A stretch of DNA of 64,000 nt from Streptomyces regalis (GTDB lineage: Bacteria > Actinomycetota > Actinomycetes > Streptomycetales > Streptomycetaceae), in contig NZ_LLZG01000176.1 in NCBI RefSeq assembly GCF_001509475.1, positions 1-64,000 on the forward strand, in the 5' to 3' direction. The translations under genes and the position numbers were made by a program. Positions 39,007 through 48,431 of this stretch are shown here, one piece after another (position 1 is the stretch's first letter; each line of letters starts with the position of its first letter). Under the pieces are notes generated by a model. The model searched no databases. It was not told the origin of the DNA and was given only the letters and a program-made list of their open reading frames with translations.

Positions 39007-41867
39007 CGGGCGTCCCCTCGCAGTTCCACCAGATCGGCCAGCTCCGCGTCGGTGAGCTCTGTCAGCGCGGCCTCGCCGCCGCCGAGCACCGCGTCGGCCA
39101 GTTCCCGCTTGCGGCTGAGCATGCCGGCGATACGGTCCTCGATGGTCCCCTCGGCGATCAGCCGGTGCACCTGCACGGGCCGGGTCTGGCCGATGCGATA
39201 CGCGCGGTCGGTGGCCTGCGCCTCGACGGCGGGGTTCCACCAGCGGTCGTAGTGCACGACATGTTCGGCGCGGGTGAGGTTCAGGCCGGTGCCCGCCGCC
39301 TTCAACGACAGCAGGAAGACGGGCACTTCACCGTCCTGGAAGCGCCGCACCAAGGCCTCGCGCTCGGCCACGGGTGTTCCGCCGTGCAGGAACTGCGAGG
39401 GCATGCCACGGGCCGCCAGATGCTGTTCGATGAGGCGTCCCATGCGCACGTACTGGGTGAAGACCAGGACGCTCGATCCCTCGGAGAGGATGGTGTCGAG
39501 CAGCTCGTCCAGCAGTTCCAGCTTGCCCGAGCGTCCGGCGATCCTCGGTCGCTCCTCCTTGAGGAACTGCGCCGGGTGGTTGCAGATCTGCTTCAGACCC
39601 GTCAGGAGCTTCACGATCAGGCCCCGCCGCGCCATGCTGTCGGCGCCGGAGATCTCCGCGAGCGTCTCGCGGACCACGGCCTCGTACAGACCCGCCTGTT
39701 CCGTGGTGAGGGACACGGCACGATCGGTCTCCGTCTTCGGCGGCAGCTCCGGCGCGATCCCCGGATCCGACTTGCGCCGGCGCAGCAGGAAGGGGCGTAC
39801 GAGCCGGGCGAGTCGTTCCGCGGCGGCCGGATCCTGGCCGCCCTCGACGGCCTGCGCGTAACGCGTGCGGAAGGTGCCGAGGCGGCCCAGCAGGCCGGGC
39901 GTCGTCCAGTCGAGGATCGCCCACAGGTCCGACAGGTTGTTCTCCACGGGGGTGCCGGTGAGCGCCACGCGCGCGCGTGCGCCGATGGAGCGCAGCTCCC
40001 GCGCGGTCGCCGAGTAAGGGTTCTTCACATGCTGGGCCTCGTCGGCCACGACCATGCCCCACAGCACCTCGCCGAGCCGGGGTGCGTCCAGCCGCATCGT
40101 GCCGTACGTGGTGAGCACGAACTCCCCGGCCGCCACGGCCTCGAGGTCACGTCGAGACCCGTGGAAGCGGCGCACGCGCGTGCCGGGCGCGAACTTCTCG
40201 ATCTCCCGTTGCCAGTTGCCCATCAGGGACGTCGGACACACCACCAGCGTCGGACCGGCGGACGAGGCGTCGGCCTGCCGGTGCAGATGCAGTGCAATGA
40301 GCGTGATCGTCTTGCCGAGGCCCATGTCGTCGGCCAGACAGCCGCCCAGGCCCAAGGACGTCATCCGGACCAGCCAACTCAGGCCACGCCGCTGGTAGTC
40401 CCGGAGCGTCGCCGCAAGCGCGGCGGGCTGGCCCACCTGTTCCTGCCCCTCGGGGTCCGCGAGCCGCTCGCGCAGCGCCGCCAGCCACCCCGTGGGCCGC
40501 ACCTCGACCTGGTGGCCGTCCACCTCGGTGGAGCCCGTCAGAGCGGCGCCGAGCGCGTCGATGGGCGCCACCTTGCGGTCCTGCTGCGCGCGGGCGCGGC
40601 GCACTTCCTGAGCATCGACGAGGACCCACTGGTCGCGAAGACGCACCACGGGGCGGTTCGCCTCGGCGAGACGGTCCAGCTCCTGACGCGTCAGGCGCCG
40701 GTCGCCCAGTGCGAACGACCAGTTGAAGGCGAGCAACGCGTCGGCGGACAGGAACGACGGCGTGTCCGAGGAGACTCGGCCGGGCGCGCACTCGTCGTCC
40801 GGCGGACCGATCACCGCGCGGGCGGTCAGGTTGCGGGCCAGCTCCTTGGGCCAGTGCACGTCGACACCGGCACCGGCGAGGGCGCGCGTGCCCTCTCCCA
40901 GAAGGTCGGTCACCTCCTCGTCGGCGAGTTCCACGGCATCCGGCACGGCGGCCGAGAGCAGCGGCATGAGCGGGTTCCAGGCCCGCGCGGCCCGGCGAAG
41001 CGCCAGCAGGGCGTCCATCCGCGCGCGCGGACCGAAGGCGCCGGATCCCGCCCACACGTCGCCCGCATCCGCGACCAGCGTCGGATCACTCACGCTGTGC
41101 ACCTGCAGCACCGCCCGGAACGACAGCGCTGCGTCGTCCTGCGTCGCCGCGGCGAGGCCGGGAACCTCGAGCCGCAGGGAGAGCCGTACGCCCGCGTCGT
41201 GGCCGGAGGCTACGTCGGCGGCCCACGCACGCTGTTCGGGCAGGTGCTGCGGCTCCTGAGCCGCGTAGGCGGGTGCGCCCGTCACGAGCGCCGCCGCAGG
41301 GGAGCGGGGGAGCGCGTCGGCGACCGCGTCCAGGAAAGCCCGCAGCAGCCGCTCCGGGTCCGGCAGCCTCAGTGGCTCGACGCCTTCCAGTGGCACGGCG
41401 TGTGCCTCGGGCGGCATCGCGGCGGCGAGAGCACGGATGCGTTCGACGTCCTCCGGGCGCAGGGGACCGGCGCGCCAGGCCTCATGGTCCTGCACCGACA
41501 GGCCGGGCAGCAGCAGGCCGCGTGCCACGAGTTGCAGCGCCAGCACGGCGGCCGTGCCCCAGAACGCGCCCGCTCGGGAGGCCTGCGCGCAGGCACGCGC
41601 GCGCGTGAGCACCGGCAGGGCGGCGCGCACCGGCAGCGCAACAGCCGGCACGTTCACCAGCTCGATGCCGTCCTCGCCGGGAAGGGCGACGGTCAGCTCA
41701 TCGACGGATCCGGACGCGACGGGCGGAACAGCGCCGTCGTCGGCTCGCCAGAAGGCGACCCGGCCGGTGCGGGCCGGATCACCGGGCACGAAAACGGCTC
41801 GGCAGCAGGCCAGCTCGGAGATCTCGGACGGTGTTGCCTCGGGACGCCTCGGCACGCTCTGTAGCAC
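39003..41867 (-). CDS. SNF2-family DEAD/DEAH-box helicase
   Basis: 954 residues. N-terminal half is the actinomycete-specific SNF2 N domain; then the ATPase: DYQRRGLSWLVRMTSLGLGG, Walker A DDMGLGKTITLI (about 513), motif II DEAQHVKN (about 608), and C-terminal lobe motifs LLSLKAAGTGLNLTRAEHVV and ATDRAYRIGQTRPVQVHRL. SNF2 enzymes move along double-stranded DNA and remodel protein-DNA complexes, for example stalled RNA polymerase. The start is GTG at 41867; another GTG lies four codons in. Coupled by ATGA to the downstream SWIM-protein gene. Confidence 0.92.
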   Translation of the reverse strand: MLQSVPRRPEATPSEISELACCRAVFVPGDPARTGRVAFWRADDGAVPPVASGSVDELTVALPGEDGIELVNVPAVALPVRAALPVLTRARACAQASRAGAFWGTAAVLALQLVARGLLLPGLSVQDHEAWRAGPLRPEDVERIRALAAAMPPEAHAVPLEGVEPLRLPDPERLLRAFLDAVADALPRSPAAALVTGAPAYAAQEPQHLPEQRAWAADVASGHDAGVRLSLRLEVPGLAAATQDDAALSFRAVLQVHSVSDPTLVADAGDVWAGSGAFGPRARMDALLALRRAARAWNPLMPLLSAAVPDAVELADEEVTDLLGEGTRALAGAGVDVHWPKELARNLTARAVIGPPDDECAPGRVSSDTPSFLSADALLAFNWSFALGDRRLTRQELDRLAEANRPVVRLRDQWVLVDAQEVRRARAQQDRKVAPIDALGAALTGSTEVDGHQVEVRPTGWLAALRERLADPEGQEQVGQPAALAATLRDYQRRGLSWLVRMTSLGLGGCLADDMGLGKTITLIALHLHRQADASSAGPTLVVCPTSLMGNWQREIEKFAPGTRVRRFHGSRRDLEAVAAGEFVLTTYGTMRLDAPRLGEVLWGMVVADEAQHVKNPYSATARELRSIGARARVALTGTPVENNLSDLWAILDWTTPGLLGRLGTFRTRYAQAVEGGQDPAAAERLARLVRPFLLRRRKSDPGIAPELPPKTETDRAVSLTTEQAGLYEAVVRETLAEISGADSMARRGLIVKLLTGLKQICNHPAQFLKEERPRIAGRSGKLELLDELLDTILSEGSSVLVFTQYVRMGRLIEQHLAARGMPSQFLHGGTPVAEREALVRRFQDGEVPVFLLSLKAAGTGLNLTRAEHVVHYDRWWNPAVEAQATDRAYRIGQTRPVQVHRLIAEGTIEDRIAGMLSRKRELADAVLGGGEAALTELTDAELADLVELRGDAR

Positions 41868-42147
41868 TCCTCAAATTTGACTACTCGGGGTCGAGTGGCC
41901 GAGGATACAGCATCTCGACGGCTCGCCCGGCATGCCCGCATCGTGACCTGGGTCACTTATCCGTCGGTGTGGGTATCTCCCCTGTGCGGAGCCCGGCGCG
42001 TCGACCGCACATCGGCTGTCGCCGGATCTCCGTGACCACTAGGGGCCGCACCTCAGGGTCGTCTCAGGGTCGCGGTTCGGAACCGCTGGAAGCGTGGACC
42101 CGTTTTCAGGTCAGAGAGCGGCAGTGGCCGCGAAGGAGGCGACGCAC

Positions 42148-42330
42148 ATGTCGAAGAACGCGAAGATCGCCGCAGGAGGTGTGGCGGCCGGTCTCATCCT
42201 GCTGATCTGGCTGCCCTGGTGGGCGGCGCTCCTGATAGTCCTGGGAGTCCCGGCCGCCGCGTACCTCACGCTCGACCCGTCACAGCGGCGCAGGCTGCGC
42301 CGCGCCACGCGCAAGGAACTCGGTCGCTGA
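42148..42330 (+). CDS. Small single-pass membrane protein (60 residues)
   Basis: ATG at 42148 with AAGGAGG nine bases upstream. The chain has one long hydrophobic stretch (AAGLILLIWLPWWAALLIVL, then GVPAAAYLTL) followed by a strongly basic tail (SQRRRLRRATRKELGR), so the C-terminus should be cytoplasmic. High codon bias supports it as real. Function unknown. Its stop is six bases from the convergent stop of the hydrolase gene. Confidence 0.7.
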   Translation: MSKNAKIAAGGVAAGLILLIWLPWWAALLIVLGVPAAAYLTLDPSQRRRLRRATRKELGR

Positions 42331-42336
42331 CATACA

Positions 42337-43731
42337 TCACCCGGCCGTCGGAGCGGCCGGGGTGGACAGCGTGCAGGAGTTGACCACATCGCCGCTCGCG
42401 GGCCTGCCGACGGTACGGTCCGCGGGTGGTCGAGTGCCACGCTCCACCCATGAGACCAGCGCGTCGAACGCCGACCGGTAGCAGGGCAGAATCGGCCGGA
42501 GGCGGTCGGGATGGGTGTCGTACAGCCCATCGACATGAGTGCCGCCCGCGATCGTGAAATAGCGGTGCAGTGGGCCCCTTCCGCTCGCGTCGACCATGCG
42601 CGCGTACACGTCCGAGTCGGTGGCCTTCGGCAGCAGCGCGTCCAGATCGCCGTGCAGCGTGATCAGCGGTCTGCCGATGCGCCCGGTCAGCGCCACGCGG
42701 GCCACGGCGCGGCGGACGGACGCCGGACGCGACGCGTAGTCGTATGTGGCATCGGAGGCGCACGGCGACAGGATCTGTTGCGGGGTGGTTCCGGCGGACG
42801 GGCCGGGACAGCCGGGGTCGTACGCGGGGTCGAACTCGGCGCGGTAGATCTTCTGCGTGACTCCCCAGTAGGCCTGCTCGTGGTAGGGCCACAGAAACTC
42901 GGAGCCGCGCGGGAAACCGACCGCGTACAGGTCCTCGTCCCGTGCGGAGCCGAGCTTGCGTGCCACCGTCGTGGGCAAGGAGGTGAGCAGGTTGGGGCCG
43001 TCCGTGGTCCACAGGGCGCCCTCCCAGTCCACGCCGCCGTCGTACAGCTCGGGATGGTTCTCCAGCTGCCAGCGGGTGAGGTAGCCGCCATTGGAGATGC
43101 CGGTCATGTACGTACGGCGGGGAGCGTGCCCGTAGCGCTGGGCCACCGCCTTGCGGGCGGCCCGGGTGAGCTGGGTGGTTCGCACATTCCACTCGGCTAC
43201 CGCGTCACCGGGCCGCTTGCCGTCGTGGTAGAAGTCGGGGCCGTTGTTGCCCTTGTCGGTTGCCGCGTAGGCGTAACCCAGCGCGAGGACCTGGTCGGAG
43301 ATCGCCGCGTCCGTCGCGTACTGCCTGCGGGTGCCGGGCGCTCCGGTGACGACCAGTCCGCCGTTCCAGCGGTCCGGCAGCCGGATCACGAACTGTGCGT
43401 CGTGATGCAGGCCGTATGTGGCGTTGAAGCGGGAGGAGTCCGGGAAGTAGCCGTCGATCTGCATCCCGGGAACCCCGGCCGGCGTCCGGGTGCCCTGCGC
43501 CGTCAGCCCGGCCTGGTCGGCCATGTCGGTATAGGGCGTGCCGGCGAGTCCGGTCGTGGTCAGATCCGCCAGGCATGCGCTCCGCTGGAAGGCCGCGCCC
43601 GGTACTCGCAGGCGCTCTTGACGGGAGCAGTGGTGCTCGGCGACTGCCGTGGCGGTTGCGGGAGTCGGCCAGGTGAGGGCGGCGGTCAGCACAGTGGCGG
43701 CAACGAACGGAACACCTTGGGACAGGCGCAT
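42337..43731 (-). CDS. Secreted tannase/feruloyl-esterase-like alpha/beta hydrolase
   Basis: 464 residues with a cleaved signal (VPFVAATVLTAALTWPTPAT). The chain has DRWNGGLVVTGAPGTRRQYA, then YAYAATDKGNNGPDF, the nucleophile elbow MTGISNGGYLTRWQLENHP, an acid near LITLHGDLDALLPKATDSD and the catalytic His in FTIAGGTHVDGLYDTHPD. This order fits the tannase/feruloyl esterase group and related 3-hydroxybutyrate oligomer hydrolases. Several cysteines suggest disulfides. Substrate unknown; plant-cell-wall esters or short polyesters are plausible. The 251 bp upstream hold its promoter and no gene. Confidence 0.8.
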   Translation of the reverse strand: MRLSQGVPFVAATVLTAALTWPTPATATAVAEHHCSRQERLRVPGAAFQRSACLADLTTTGLAGTPYTDMADQAGLTAQGTRTPAGVPGMQIDGYFPDSSRFNATYGLHHDAQFVIRLPDRWNGGLVVTGAPGTRRQYATDAAISDQVLALGYAYAATDKGNNGPDFYHDGKRPGDAVAEWNVRTTQLTRAARKAVAQRYGHAPRRTYMTGISNGGYLTRWQLENHPELYDGGVDWEGALWTTDGPNLLTSLPTTVARKLGSARDEDLYAVGFPRGSEFLWPYHEQAYWGVTQKIYRAEFDPAYDPGCPGPSAGTTPQQILSPCASDATYDYASRPASVRRAVARVALTGRIGRPLITLHGDLDALLPKATDSDVYARMVDASGRGPLHRYFTIAGGTHVDGLYDTHPDRLRPILPCYRSAFDALVSWVERGTRPPADRTVGRPASGDVVNSCTLSTPAAPTAG

Positions 43732-43982
43732 GACGGCCTCCTGGAAGGGGGAGACGAGGGCAGCAGAGAGGGCGGAGCCGCGAAGGCTGCCTCATGGTGC
43801 GCGCCTGGCTCCTCCGCTTCCATGGGCTGGGGCCACATGGAACGCCGCCGCCAGATGGGGCCCCGAGACACGCCACTACACAGGGACCCAAGGCAAGTGA
43901 GGAGGAGCCCCAGTGCCTCTGTATGAGGCTGATGGCTGTGGACACGAGGCGCGGCGAACGCCCTCCAGACGGTCCTGGACGC

Positions 43983-44852
43983 TCAGCTGGGGCGTACGGC
44001 CATCTTGTCGAGCGCTTCCAGCAGCCCAGGCAGCTCCGGCCCGCGCCCGACCGGCAGGACCTCGCCGGGTTCGTCGTCGAGGAGTACGAACGCAATGTCG
44101 TCGGTCCTGGCGACGAGCGACCAGCCGGGGCCGTCCGCGCGCAAGGTCCGCGCGTCGCCCGGAGCGAACGCCGACCGGACGCGGCCGAGGGGCGGCGGGG
44201 AGTCCACGTAGGCGCGTGCCTCGGCGAGGACCCGCCGGATGCCGCTGTGGCCGCCCTGGCGCGCGCCCTGCTCGCCCCTCTCGGCCTCGTCCGGTTCTCC
44301 GCCCTCGTCCGCCGGCTCGGCGGCGTCCGACGAACTGCCCGGCATCACGAACGCGACGTCGTCGAGCTGCTCCCGCCACATCGCCCACTGCAACGCGATC
44401 TCATCAGCGCCCAGGCGCCGCTGGGCCGGCCCCCACACGCTCGTGTCCGGCGGCGCCAACGGCGGACCCTCCGCGATCTCGGGGCCGGGATCGTGCGGCG
44501 CGGGCACATTGGGGGCGGCGACGGCGACCGCCAGGGGCCACCCGGGCAGCGCGGCCACGACCGTGCGTTCGTCGGGCGACAGGTCGTACTCCATGCCGCA
44601 GTCCCAGGAGGCGATGGCGACGGCGACCAGCGAGACGTCGTCGATGACGACCGTCCATCGGGCGCCGTCGCCGTCCTGGCCGAGTACCAGGCCGTATCCG
44701 TCGGCGAGCGGCGCGAGGCCGAGCGCCGCGCAGGCCTCCGGATAGTCGTCGCCCAGCACGCTCGGGAACTTCGCCGGCGTCAGCAGTACCGCCGTGAGCA
44801 CATAGAGCGCATCGTCCGCGGCGGCGACGGCCTCCTCGTCCGTCCCGGCCAT
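43983..44852 (-). CDS. Conserved hypothetical protein
   Basis: 289 residues from an ATG with GGGGAGG upstream (a GTG 12 codons earlier is less likely). No domain recognised. The N-terminal half contains DDALYVLTAVLLTPAKFPSV and WTVVIDDVSLVAVAIASWDC; a central acidic Glu/Gly linker (DEGGEPDEAERGEQG) separates it from a C-terminal part with GWSLVARTDDIAFVLLDDEP. The two halves might be related domains. Soluble and cytoplasmic. Nothing in the context suggests a job. Confidence 0.7.
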   Translation of the reverse strand: MAGTDEEAVAAADDALYVLTAVLLTPAKFPSVLGDDYPEACAALGLAPLADGYGLVLGQDGDGARWTVVIDDVSLVAVAIASWDCGMEYDLSPDERTVVAALPGWPLAVAVAAPNVPAPHDPGPEIAEGPPLAPPDTSVWGPAQRRLGADEIALQWAMWREQLDDVAFVMPGSSSDAAEPADEGGEPDEAERGEQGARQGGHSGIRRVLAEARAYVDSPPPLGRVRSAFAPGDARTLRADGPGWSLVARTDDIAFVLLDDEPGEVLPVGRGPELPGLLEALDKMAVRPS

Positions 44853-44986
44853 CCCAGCCTCCCCATCGGTTCGTCCATCGGCGCGCACCCTAGTGCGAGC
44901 GGAAGCCGCTTGTCACGACTCCCAGGCACCCCGGAGCTGCAGTTTCCCGACCGGACGGGACGAATCGACCACGATTGCGCGCGGTG

Positions 44987-45283
44987 TCAGGCCGCCGGGA
45001 GCCCGAGAAGCGACCGGGCGACGGTCTGTGGCGACTCGTCGCGCTCCCGGGCGAGCGCGATGACGGCCCGGCACGCCAGCTCACTCACCCCGAACGACAG
45101 CGCCTCTGGAGACACCCAGCCGGCGGCCTCGTCGATCTGCTCCTGGTCGTCCTCCGCGCAGGCCGACACATAGACGGCGGCGGCCTCGAACAGATTGTGC
45201 GTCTGCCTGTCCCTGCCGGTGTCCGCCTCCGTACGCATGGACCGGAGAAATCTCGCATACGACTTGCGCACCCTGCCCCACAT
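44987..45283 (-). CDS. Conserved hypothetical protein (98 residues)
   Basis: Start placed at the ATG 45283, which has GGGGGAAGG at a good distance; a second ATG 15 codons upstream has its purine block only three bases away. The chain is mostly helical: RKSYARFLRSMRTEADTGRD, LFEAAAVYVSACAEDDQEQI, then SFGVSELACRAVIALARERD. I do not recognise a family. It sits between the previous hypothetical gene and padR, all on the minus strand but with gaps of 130 bp or more. Confidence 0.65.
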   Translation of the reverse strand: MWGRVRKSYARFLRSMRTEADTGRDRQTHNLFEAAAVYVSACAEDDQEQIDEAAGWVSPEALSFGVSELACRAVIALARERDESPQTVARSLLGLPAA

Positions 45284-45438
45284 GCTGATCGCCTTCCCCC
45301 TGCTTGGCTGACCTGATTGATCGTCCATCTTCCCCTAATCAACGTAGAGTCGGAGCCTCGGCGGCAGAAGGGGGACGGTGCGGTGAAGCGCTTCTGGCGC
45401 CTCGAGCGGATCCGGCACCCGAATGGCACATCGACCGG

Positions 45439-45963
45439 TCAGCCGCCGAGTGAGGCGATCGTCTCGCGCAGCCAGGTGAGTTCGGCCCGGGACGTGGCCC
45501 GAGCGATGGTCAGGATGCCGCGCCGGAAGGGATCGTCCAGTTCCTCGGCGCGCAGTGGCCGGTCACCGTCGTAGAAGAAGCTGGCGGGCTCCTCGAGGAA
45601 GGCGAGCCGACGTCGTAGTACGACGGACTGAGCGGCCGCGTCGTCCAGGTGACGCAGGAAGGCGAGCACCGTGAACCACCGGTTCTCGTCGCTGATGTCA
45701 CGCGGGTCGGGCTCGGTGAGCCGGTGGCGTAGTTCCCGTCGGCCGGCATCGGTCAGCGTCAGCACGTGACGCGGAGCGGCCACGGCTCCGGGCTCTGTGG
45801 CACGGGCCAGCAGGCCCGCCTTTTCCAGCCGCTTGATCGCGGGGTACAGCGTGCTCTCGGCGACCGGCTTCACGTGTCCCGTCAGCGCCGCGATGCGTTT
45901 GCGCAGTTCATAGCCGTGGAGCGGGGTGTCGTAGAGGAATCCGAGGATGGCGAGCTCCAGCAT
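45439..45963 (-). CDS. PadR-family transcriptional regulator
   Basis: 174 residues. MLELAILGFLYDTPLHGYEL, RKRIAALTGHVKPVAESTLY and PAIKRLEKAGLLARATEPG are the PadR winged helix; the C-terminal helices (VLRRRLAFLEEPASFFYDGD) resemble the Vir-like PadR subgroup. The start is ATG 45963, or GTG two codons upstream. It is divergent from an alpha/beta hydrolase gene and the spacer carries three evenly spaced TACATC boxes, so it probably represses itself and the hydrolase. Confidence 0.9.
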   Translation of the reverse strand: MLELAILGFLYDTPLHGYELRKRIAALTGHVKPVAESTLYPAIKRLEKAGLLARATEPGAVAAPRHVLTLTDAGRRELRHRLTEPDPRDISDENRWFTVLAFLRHLDDAAAQSVVLRRRLAFLEEPASFFYDGDRPLRAEELDDPFRRGILTIARATSRAELTWLRETIASLGG

Positions 45964-45987
45964 GCCCACATTCTCGCTCAGGTCCGG

Positions 45988-46028
45988 TGTACATCCGGGA
46001 TGGCATACATCGTCTTATTAATACATCG
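45988..46028. promoter_or_regulatory. Three TACATC boxes at 16-bp spacing: candidate PadR operator
   Basis: TACATC occurs at 45990-45995, 46006-46011 and 46022-46027, start-to-start distances of exactly 16. The first is preceded by TG (TGTACATCC), the others by A (ATACATCG). The spacer is AT-rich for this genome and separates padR from the hydrolase. PadR proteins often bind ATGT/ACAT half-sites, which fits. Confidence 0.6.
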
Positions 46029-46078
46029 GTATCGAGGTATAGGGTGGGGCGGTGACCACGGCTCCAAGGGAGGACGCG

Positions 46079-46834
46079 ATGAGGCAGGCCGAGTTCGACG
46101 GCAAGGGCAGCTGCATCCGCTGGACGGAGACGCCGGGGGAGGAGCCCGCGCGCGTGTATGTGCACGGACTGGGGTCGGTGTCCTCCGTGTACCACGCCCA
46201 TATCGCCGCCCGGGGCGAACTCGCAGGTCGACGTAGCCTGTTCATCGACCTGCCGGGGCACGGCATCAGCGACCGGCCCGAGAGCTTCGGTTACCGGTTG
46301 GAGGAACACGCAGACGCCCTCGCGGCGGCGCTGGACGCGGCGGAGCTGAGGGGTGCGGAGCTGGTCGCGCACAGCATGGGCGGTTCCGTCGCCATCGTGC
46401 TCGCCCACCGTCGGCCCGACCTCGTCTCCCGGCTGGTGCTCACCGAGGCCAACCTCGACGCCTCGCCTCCGCCCGCTCCCGGGAGCGCAGGGATCACGGC
46501 CTACGAGGAGGAGGAGTTCGTCGGCGGCGCGCACGCGCGCGTGCTGGAGGCCGTCGGGCCGCTGTGGGCGGCGACCATGAGGTTGGCCGACCCGCGCGCC
46601 CTGCACCGCAGCGCCGTGTGGCTGAGGCGAGGCTCCGAGCCGATCATGCGCGAGATCCTCGAGGGGCTGACCATCGACCGCGTGTACCTTCAGGGCGAGC
46701 TCAGCGGCGAACTTCCGGGCAGGAAAGCTTTGGAGGCCGCGGGCGTGCGCGTGGTGATCGTGCCCGGCGCCGGCCACAACGTCATGTTCGACAACCCCGA
46801 CGCCTTCGTGGCGGCGGTCGCCGGGCGGGACTGA
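46079..46834 (+). CDS. Alpha/beta hydrolase
   Basis: 251 residues from ATG 46079 with AGGGAGG before it (a GTG nine codons upstream lacks such a site). Oxyanion motif VYVHGLGSVSSVYH, LFIDLPGHGISDRP, nucleophile elbow VAHSMGGSVAIVLAHRRPD (Ser about 115), and catalytic His in VPGAGHNVMFDNPDAF. General serine hydrolase of unknown substrate. Divergent from the PadR regulator, which probably controls it; four bases separate its stop from the convergent methyltransferase. Confidence 0.87.
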   Translation: MRQAEFDGKGSCIRWTETPGEEPARVYVHGLGSVSSVYHAHIAARGELAGRRSLFIDLPGHGISDRPESFGYRLEEHADALAAALDAAELRGAELVAHSMGGSVAIVLAHRRPDLVSRLVLTEANLDASPPPAPGSAGITAYEEEEFVGGAHARVLEAVGPLWAATMRLADPRALHRSAVWLRRGSEPIMREILEGLTIDRVYLQGELSGELPGRKALEAAGVRVVIVPGAGHNVMFDNPDAFVAAVAGRD

Positions 46835-46838
46835 GCCT

Positions 46839-47447
46839 TCAGGACTCCCGTACGGCCAGCGCCAGGAAGCGGTCGTCCTCGTCGACGTACAACGTCATGC
46901 GCCATCCCGCCCCGGCCAGCAGCGGCCGAAGGCTGGGCTCGGCCCTCAGGTCGCCGGGGGTGATCTGGCGGCCCTGGCGTGCCGCGAGTGCCGCCCTGCC
47001 GATCGGGTGGAACAGTGCGAGCGTGCCGCCACGGCGCACCACACGGGCCAACTCCCGCAAATTCGTCGTCGGATGAGGCAGGTGTGCGATGAGGCCGGCC
47101 GCGAACACGGCGTCGAGTGACTCCGACCGCAACGGCAGCGCGGCCACATCGGCGAGCAGCAACTGCCCGTCGGCGTCGCGTCCGGCCCGTACGGCGGCCT
47201 CCAGCATGGCCGGGGTCAGATCGGCCCCCAGGACCACTCCTGAGGGCCCCACAGCGGCACGCAGGGGCGGCAGGGCGCGCCCGGTGCCGCAGCCCGCGTC
47301 GAGCACGCGGCCCCCCTCGCGCAGCCCGAGCTCGGCGACCGCGGCCGTATAGGCGGGCCCGTCGTCGGGGAACCGACTGTCCCAGTCGGCGGCGCGGGCG
47401 GTGAAGAACTCCTGCACGTGTGTGTGGTCGTCGCTCATGTTCCGCAT
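46839..47447 (-). CDS. Class I SAM-dependent methyltransferase
   Basis: 202 residues. Motif I is GGRVLDAGCGTGRALPPLRA, motif II LGADLTPAMLEAAVR, post-I LADVAALPLRSESLDAVFAA and motif III RVVRRGGTLALFHPIGRAAL, the order of Methyltransf_11/25 proteins. The acceptor is unknown. ATG 47447 has GAGGGA just before it; another ATG lies three codons in. Convergent with the hydrolase. Confidence 0.87.
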   Translation of the reverse strand: MRNMSDDHTHVQEFFTARAADWDSRFPDDGPAYTAAVAELGLREGGRVLDAGCGTGRALPPLRAAVGPSGVVLGADLTPAMLEAAVRAGRDADGQLLLADVAALPLRSESLDAVFAAGLIAHLPHPTTNLRELARVVRRGGTLALFHPIGRAALAARQGRQITPGDLRAEPSLRPLLAGAGWRMTLYVDEDDRFLALAVRES

Positions 47448-47590
47448 GATCCCTCACCGGCACGGATGACGCCGCTGTGCACACGTTCGAGCGTGACGCG
47501 ATCGTTCCGGTGCATCTGTGCGTCATATTCCAACAGCTTTCGAAATGCGCCCCCTTCTTGCGTCCGTGCCCCCGCTAGCGTCCCGGGGTC

Positions 47591-48364
47591 ATGGGACACC
47601 TGGACCACGCCGCCCTGGGCTGGCTGACCCCCGTGCTGTCGTACGTGATGGCCTGTATAGGCGCCGCGCTCGGCCTGCGCTGCACCGTCCGTGCGCTCGG
47701 CGCCACCGGCCGTCCGCGCCGCAACTGGCTCATCACCGCGGCCTCGGCGATCGGCACCGGCATCTGGACCATGCACTTCGTGGCCATGCTGGGCTTCAGC
47801 GTCAGTGGCACCGACATCCGCTACGACGTGCCGCTCACCATCGTGAGCCTCCTCGTCGCCATGGCCGTCGTCTGCGCCGGCGTCTTCGCCGTCGGATACA
47901 GTCGCGACCGGACCCGCGCGCTCTTCCTCGGCGGGCTCACCACCGGACTCGGCGTCGCGAGCATGCACTACCTGGGCATGGCCGCCGTACGACTCCACGG
48001 CGACGTCACCTACGACCCCGTCCTCGTCGGACTCTCCGTCCTGATCGCCATCGTCGCGGCGACGGCAGCCCTGTGGGCCGCGCTCAACATCAAGTCGCCC
48101 GTGGCCGTCACTATCGCCTCCTTGATCATGGGCGCGGCGGTCAGCAGCATGCATTACACCGGGATGTTCGCCGTCGGCGTGGACGTCACGCCCTCCGGTG
48201 ACGTCCTGCCCGGGGCCACGGCGATGCAGTTCATCTTCCCCCTCGCCGTCGGCCTCGGGTCCTACCTCTTCCTGACCTCGGCCTTCGTCGCGCTCTCGCC
48301 CACCACGAGGGAGCGCGAGGCATCCGCGTCGGCCCAGCGGTCGGTCGAGAGCGTCACCGGCTAG
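47591..48364 (+). CDS. MHYT-domain membrane sensor protein
   Basis: 257 residues with seven predicted membrane helices. Three copies of the metal-binding MHYT motif are visible: GTGIWTMHFVAMLGF, VASMHYLGMAAV and VSSMHYTGMFAV. The MHYT domain is proposed to sense oxygen, CO or NO through copper bound by Met and His. Unlike typical bacterial examples no GGDEF, EAL or kinase domain is attached, so it must signal through a partner. The conservon sensor gene starts only 67 bp downstream on the same strand. Confidence 0.9.
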   Translation: MGHLDHAALGWLTPVLSYVMACIGAALGLRCTVRALGATGRPRRNWLITAASAIGTGIWTMHFVAMLGFSVSGTDIRYDVPLTIVSLLVAMAVVCAGVFAVGYSRDRTRALFLGGLTTGLGVASMHYLGMAAVRLHGDVTYDPVLVGLSVLIAIVAATAALWAALNIKSPVAVTIASLIMGAAVSSMHYTGMFAVGVDVTPSGDVLPGATAMQFIFPLAVGLGSYLFLTSAFVALSPTTREREASASAQRSVESVTG

Positions 48365-48431
48365 CGGCGGGTCCGGACCGGTGACGGCCCGGGAAGGCAC
48401 GCCCCCCGAACCACTTCCGAGCGAGGAGGCC

